From: Panopea generosa
Taxonomy: Eukaryota > Mollusca > Bivalvia > Adapedonta > Hiatellidae
Assembly (NCBI GenBank): GCA_029582155.1
Contig: CM055899.1
Span: forward strand, 56,005,853 to 56,069,852
Direction: 5' to 3'
DNA: 64,000 nucleotides
The notes below the pieces were generated by a model. That model was not told where the DNA came from. It did not search any database and was given only the letters and a program-made list of their open reading frames with translations. Below, in pieces: positions 59,480 to 64,000 of the stretch. The position numbers were made by a program, and so were the translations under genes. The number at the start of each line of letters is the position of its first letter. Position 1 is the first letter of the stretch.

Positions 59480-60370
59480 TGCGCTAATAAGGCATAAAAT
59501 GCCATACAAACAAATTATGAAAAATGTATGACACTAACTTAATATTTCAAAACTATTACAAATCTATACAATCTATTTGTACATCTATCAGATGTATTCA
59601 TTTATTTTTTACTTCGCTCCATGAATCCTTTTAAAATTTGTTTAAAAGTTAAAAACTATCAAATAAATCTGTTAATCATTGCACTCAATGGGACAGACAT
59701 CATAATTCATTATTTTATAAACACTGTGTCTTTCATTGCATGCTCTAGACAAAAACTACCATAAATAGCAAAGGTGAAAGATTGAAAGACAAATAAAATA
59801 ATATGACTGACGCAAGCTGATCACATAATAACTCAAGAGCTTTTGGCTCATGAGAGCGAATAATAATGAACAATGAAATAAATCTAAGCACATTTATATC
59901 AATCATGATGAGAAAGCAGATTTCTTTCATTGATGGTTCATTTTTACATACTAGATTCTTAAATCAGTCACAGTAATTGTTGTCTTCCAACAGGAGCGTC
60001 ACAATGTTGTTAGTCAGCATTTTCCTTTTTGTAAATACTTCCTTCTCATAACATATGTAGCAAATAATCTGTAAACTCCATTTAATTTTTTCCATTATCA
60101 TAGCAATATCAGTCGGGACAACAGCACATTTTCCTAAAAAAAAGTTCATGTGTATAACTGACATCTCATCAGCATGTAATTTTGAACTTCAGTGTATGAT
60201 TTTGTCACTTGTTGTCTTCAGGTTTAAGGGATATAACTGTACCATCTATTTCCAGGTTTACTTTTCTTCCAAATAAGCTATATTATTCAATGTCTCACTT
60301 CTCAACAATGTTTCATACCAGTTTATCACTGGAAAATAAATAATCATGCATGTATACACATTACATATAA
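59480..60370. other. AT-rich interval, no gene recognised
   Basis: A short GCTGATCACATAATAACTCA-type segment followed by AGAGCTTTTGGCTCATGAGA (59816-59860) looks like part of an old dispersed repeat. Nothing else is supported. Confidence 0.45.
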
Positions 60371-60377
60371 TATATAC

Positions 60378-62060
60378 AAGAAGCCCATGGGCTTTAATGG
60401 TCACCTGATTATCCAAAAAACATTTGCATAAGTGTATTCAGTGGTATGAATTAACGTTTTTTGTCAATTTCTCATGAATAAAGATTTAGTAAAGTAGGCC
60501 CCGCCACCAGAGCCAAACCGTGAGACCTAGGGGCATGAAATTCACAAATTTTATAAAGGATTAAAGTCGTCAATAATCATGCTCACAATTTGTTTCCGAG
60601 TGCTTCCTATAATAGTAAGAAGGTTCTTAAATTCTACCTTGAATTTGACTGTTTTGGCCACGCCCCTAAGACTTCTTGGGGTTGGGGACCATGAAATACA
60701 TATAGGTATTCACCGTCATGTCAGCAACAACAAATCACACCAAAATACATTCACATAAGTCTATTCAGTCATAAGAAATAAGGGTTTTTGTTATTTTCTC
60801 TTCTGTACCCATCATCATTGTCCATGAAAATATAACAAAAGGGCCAATATGACCCTTTATCACTCACCTGACTAACCTTGAGTCACCCAACATAAGTAGA
60901 TTATATAATACATATACACTCAAAATTCCAGAAAGATGAGATGGGCAAATAGTTAGAATTTTGATTTGTTTTGAAGATGTAACAGATGCGTAAAAGAGTT
61001 AAAACTTGCTAGAGGTTCACCCATGGTAAATGTCAGTGAACTTACATCAAAAGCAGGTCAGTAGATTCTGACAAGAAGGCTTTTGAAGTTTTTACTATAG
61101 ATGTTAAGTCTTCGAAGTAAGATAAAAATCCAGTTCCAGCACACAACTAATCTGTTATGTTTGGGAACGGTTTCAAACTAAAGCATTAGACTAAACTATT
61201 GTGCATGAAAAATCCGCAGTTCCAGCACAATAAATATTCCTATGAGTTTCAAACACAAGCCTTCCCAAAGTATATCACTTGAAAGAATCTTTGTCGCAGT
61301 GCACTCTCATCCAAAAACAATTAAGCTCCTCCTACAAGATTTCAAGTACACTTTGACATTGAAATTCTAAAGCAGACTTCTTGCTGTTATGAAACTAGCT
61401 AGAAATATGGTATTGCTTTATTATGAAGCAGTAAACCAACCCTGTCTGAACCAGAAAAACTTTTATATTAAGATTAACAAATATTATAAAAATGATATTT
61501 GAATAATATGAATAATATTTCAATAACTGATTATAATTGTATCATTTATCTTTTTATGATGAATTATCTTTTAAACTTTATATCTGGTATATTATTGTAT
61601 AATAATAGCAAAAAAAAAAAGTTTATTTAAAAAGTTTATTACCTCTTCTTAAAATAATTGCTATACAGACATTTATGCTATAAAACAGGGGGAGTAATTT
61701 GACATAAATTAACCCAACCCCCTGGCTGCCATGTTTTTTGACGAATCAAGATGGCTTGAACAAAAATGGTAGAGAGTCCCCCAAGATACTTTTCTGTGAA
61801 ATTATTTTAAAATCAGCCAGTAGTTTCTGACAAGAAGAATTTTTAAGTTTTTACTATAGCTTATATAGTAAACTAACCCCACCCCCTGGCCACCATGTTT
61901 TTTGACGAATCAAGATGGCTTGAACAAACTTGTAGAGGGATATTTCTGTAAAATTATATCAAAATTTGCCCAGTGGTTTCAGAGGAGAAGTTGTTAAAAG
62001 CTAAAAGTTAACGACGGACGACAGACGACGGACGACGGACACCAGGGAACACCAGGAATA
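60378..62060. repeat. Composite of dispersed bivalve-type repeats
   Basis: A head, ACAAGAAGCCCATGGGCTTT followed by AATGGTCACCTGA, starts at 60378. A second head-like segment (GGGCCAATATGACCCTTTA and CACTCACCTGACTAA) starts near 60840. The tail, AACGACGGACGACAGACGAC followed by GGACGACGGACACCAGG, ends near 62045. Inside, a ~170-bp segment with CCATGTTTTTTGACGAATCA and AGATGGCTTGAACAAA occurs twice (61700 and 61880), and a third related part occurs near 61060 (TCTGACAAGAAGGC). No coding capacity. Confidence 0.72.
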
Positions 62061-62064
62061 TTAA

Positions 62065-63450
62065 TCAATACGGTAATTGTCCCTACCTTTTTCAAAGACA
62101 TTGTCACTGGTGAGGCATACAGATTTTGGACCATTACAGCTAGATTATATGGTCTATATAGAATTTGGGGGTCTTTTAAGATCTCTTCCTTTGTAAAACG
62201 CCTCCAGTTCTAGTGTAACCTGTTATAGCTGAAACAACAGATAATTTGTATACTACATGTATTAACAAATTGTTCACTTTATATGACTGTTTACAGTTGA
62301 TGATAACTTATTAAGCATTCAATCTAGAGAATAGTTTATAAACTTTGATACAACATTTTAAGACAGTATGCCAGAAAAAATCACAAAAATTAAATTGAGG
62401 CTAAATGAATATAGTAAAGCAGTGTTTTATCCAGCTCCAATTTGTGGGGGTCATTGATGACCCACTGACTAAAAATCCGGGGATCATTTTCAAAATCTGG
62501 AGGTTATCATTGACTAGTTTTAAACTTAATCAACTTGAATAAATAGAGGTGAAAATGACATATATTACTTCAACAGTTTTACTTCCTATTTCACACAAAT
62601 TTTAAAATCAAAATTCCAACTGAAATTAACAACTTCAAAACACTTTAACTTTCAACCGAATGTTTCACTTCTGGCCCAACAAGTTACAACACCTGAAACT
62701 TGTTCTATTTTCCTTCCAAACGACAGTTTTTATGATCATGGCGACCGGGTCATCAGCTTTTCAAATGTTATGGCGTCAGCTCGATCACCATGGCCCTAAC
62801 TATTTATAATGAAAAACACTAAAATCATTTCAACATCTTATATTTCAGCTGAGCTTCATGTTTACCATTGCTAAGCATTATACTCTTTGAAAAACAAAAC
62901 TTTGTTGTTTTCTTTTTTCCAAAACCTTTTCTCTTCTGGTTCATAGCTAGACTCATTTTAGAGTAATGTTACATTAATATTATAACATTTTAATGGTAAC
63001 TTAACAAAAATAAGTTTTTCGAAATAAATATAATTGTCTTAAAGTTTATTTTCTTTTTTCCATAACCTTTTAAACGTCCGTTAAAGAAACATAAATGGCG
63101 TAAAAATATGGACTGGCCTATGTTTAAACTGGTATTAAAATGTTGCCCATGCGTGTCTCGATACCTTATAGAAAACAAAATAAAAAGGTTTTCAGATAGA
63201 GTAACGTCCGTACATCTCAAACAACTTTCTTGAAAAGTTTCACGATTTCCACATGTCATCTTTATAAACAAACAACCTTAAACTGGGTATATATCATTGC
63301 TATTGTTGCAGCATACGTTTGTTTTCACAGATGTTGTCTTCAAACTATAATATTGCTTCGCGGAAAATTGTATGTGATCATAATCGTTTATGCGATTGCA
63401 TAAATATAGCGTTAATAACCAATTTGAGCGTTTACATAACTTAGAAGAAC
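62065..63450. other. Interval without a supported gene
   Basis: A minus-strand frame of 93 codons at 62990-63271 has no recognisable motif or splice context. The rest is AT-rich. Confidence 0.5.
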
Positions 63451-63463
63451 CACGTTACCAGGG

Positions 63464-64000
63464 TTTCCCTGAATCAAACCACGTGATCTGCCAAAACAGC
63501 TAGCATTGTAAAACTAAGTCTTAAACCAGCTTGCCGAAACAAATATGCGTTATTTGAATTTCTGTATGTTTAAGGTTGCGTCATAGTGTACACACTGAAC
63601 CAGTTTGATTGCGTCAAATGGGATTTAATTGCGTCAAAAACACAAGAAACACGCTCTGGAGAAAACACTGTATATTCTCTATATATTATGACAAAACACC
63701 ATCTCTTATGGTTTAATATACTTGTATTATTATGAAATTATGTAAAATTGTACCGAAATGATAATATTTTCAAATTTTATTCCGCGAAAAAAAAACTCCC
63801 TCATTTCCATCCAATCCCCCTCATTTCAAAACCCAATCTCCCTCATTGCTTTCCAAAAAGGTTCGCATCTATATATCAGGCTACCCTGAATCATACCATG
63901 TGATCTGTCGACACTGTTAGCAGTGTAAAAATAATAACTCTGAAACCCACTTGCCAAAACAAATCTGTGTAGTTTGAATTTCTATATTTTTAAGGTTGCG
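63464..64000. repeat. Direct duplication spaced 417 bp
   Basis: CCCTGAATCAAACCACGTGA and the following ~115 bp (63467-63582) recur at 63884-64000 with substitutions, both ending in TTTAAGGTTGCG. Between them is a C-rich piece with three CCCTCATT words (63796-63850). The second copy runs off the window. Confidence 0.75.

Noticed and set aside
62990-63271. 93-codon minus-strand frame
   Set aside because: No domain, no conserved neighbour and low-complexity ends.

Overview
This window is eukaryotic nuclear DNA from an animal, most likely a bivalve mollusc or a close lophotrochozoan. The reasons are its AT-rich, intron-bearing, gene-poor character, several dispersed repeats of molluscan type (tandem units with TCAAGGTCA cores, GACGGACGAC-rich tails, an ACAAGAAGCCC...GTCACCTGA head), Gmr1-like and DIRS-like retroelements, mariners, and a death-domain exon of the kind that is expanded in molluscs. 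Species assignment is inference. There is no rRNA, no convincing functional tRNA and no CRISPR. Most long reading frames come from tandem repeats or decayed transposons. | Layout. 1-2420: 168-bp tandem array. 3190-3812: 63-bp array. 3856-6690: 3' part of a monocarboxylate-transporter-like (SLC16/MFS) gene on the + strand, with one exon that appears frameshifted. 8078-9829 (minus): decayed DIRS-like retroelement (gag, CCCH finger, RT). A ~58-bp tandem array (10000-11350) lies directly upstream of its gag, followed by a broken SGNH-hydrolase reading frame (11478-11850, minus). 14136-15826: decayed mariner with both inverted ends. 16040-22787: a complete Ty3/gypsy-class LTR element on the minus strand, with two ~984-bp LTRs, a 5-bp target duplication, a primer-binding site and gag-PR-IN-RT-RNaseH. 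Integrase precedes reverse transcriptase (Gmr1-type order), and the reading frame is broken by five TGA codons and three frameshifts. | 23170-48747 is built around a ~5-kb repeated module. Copy C (23170-25190, partial) is interrupted by a deleted mariner and a TA-flanked MITE. A LINE 3' fragment follows, then copy A (26815-31929). A 7.6-kb array of 68-bp units (32011-39585) and a 39-bp array (42811-43130) come next, and then copy B (~43240-48747). Copies A and B each carry a ~32-bp minisatellite. Each also has, just after a TATA-like box, a conserved candidate two-exon reading frame for a ~37-residue peptide with a signal-like N terminus. | 49600-53800 is a mix of a tRNA-like SINE head, CR1/jockey-type LINE fragments in both orientations, and the last coding exon of a death-domain protein (53495-53788, +). 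56340-58620 (minus) is a second decayed DIRS-like element (gag, RT, RNase H). It too is preceded by a palindrome-rich tandem array (58725-59290). The right end (59285-64000) holds bivalve-type dispersed repeats and a 417-bp-spaced duplication. | Only two host loci are supported, the SLC16-like transporter and the death-domain protein, both partial. The module peptide is a hypothesis. The rest is a record of nested transposition, tandem amplification and mutational decay.
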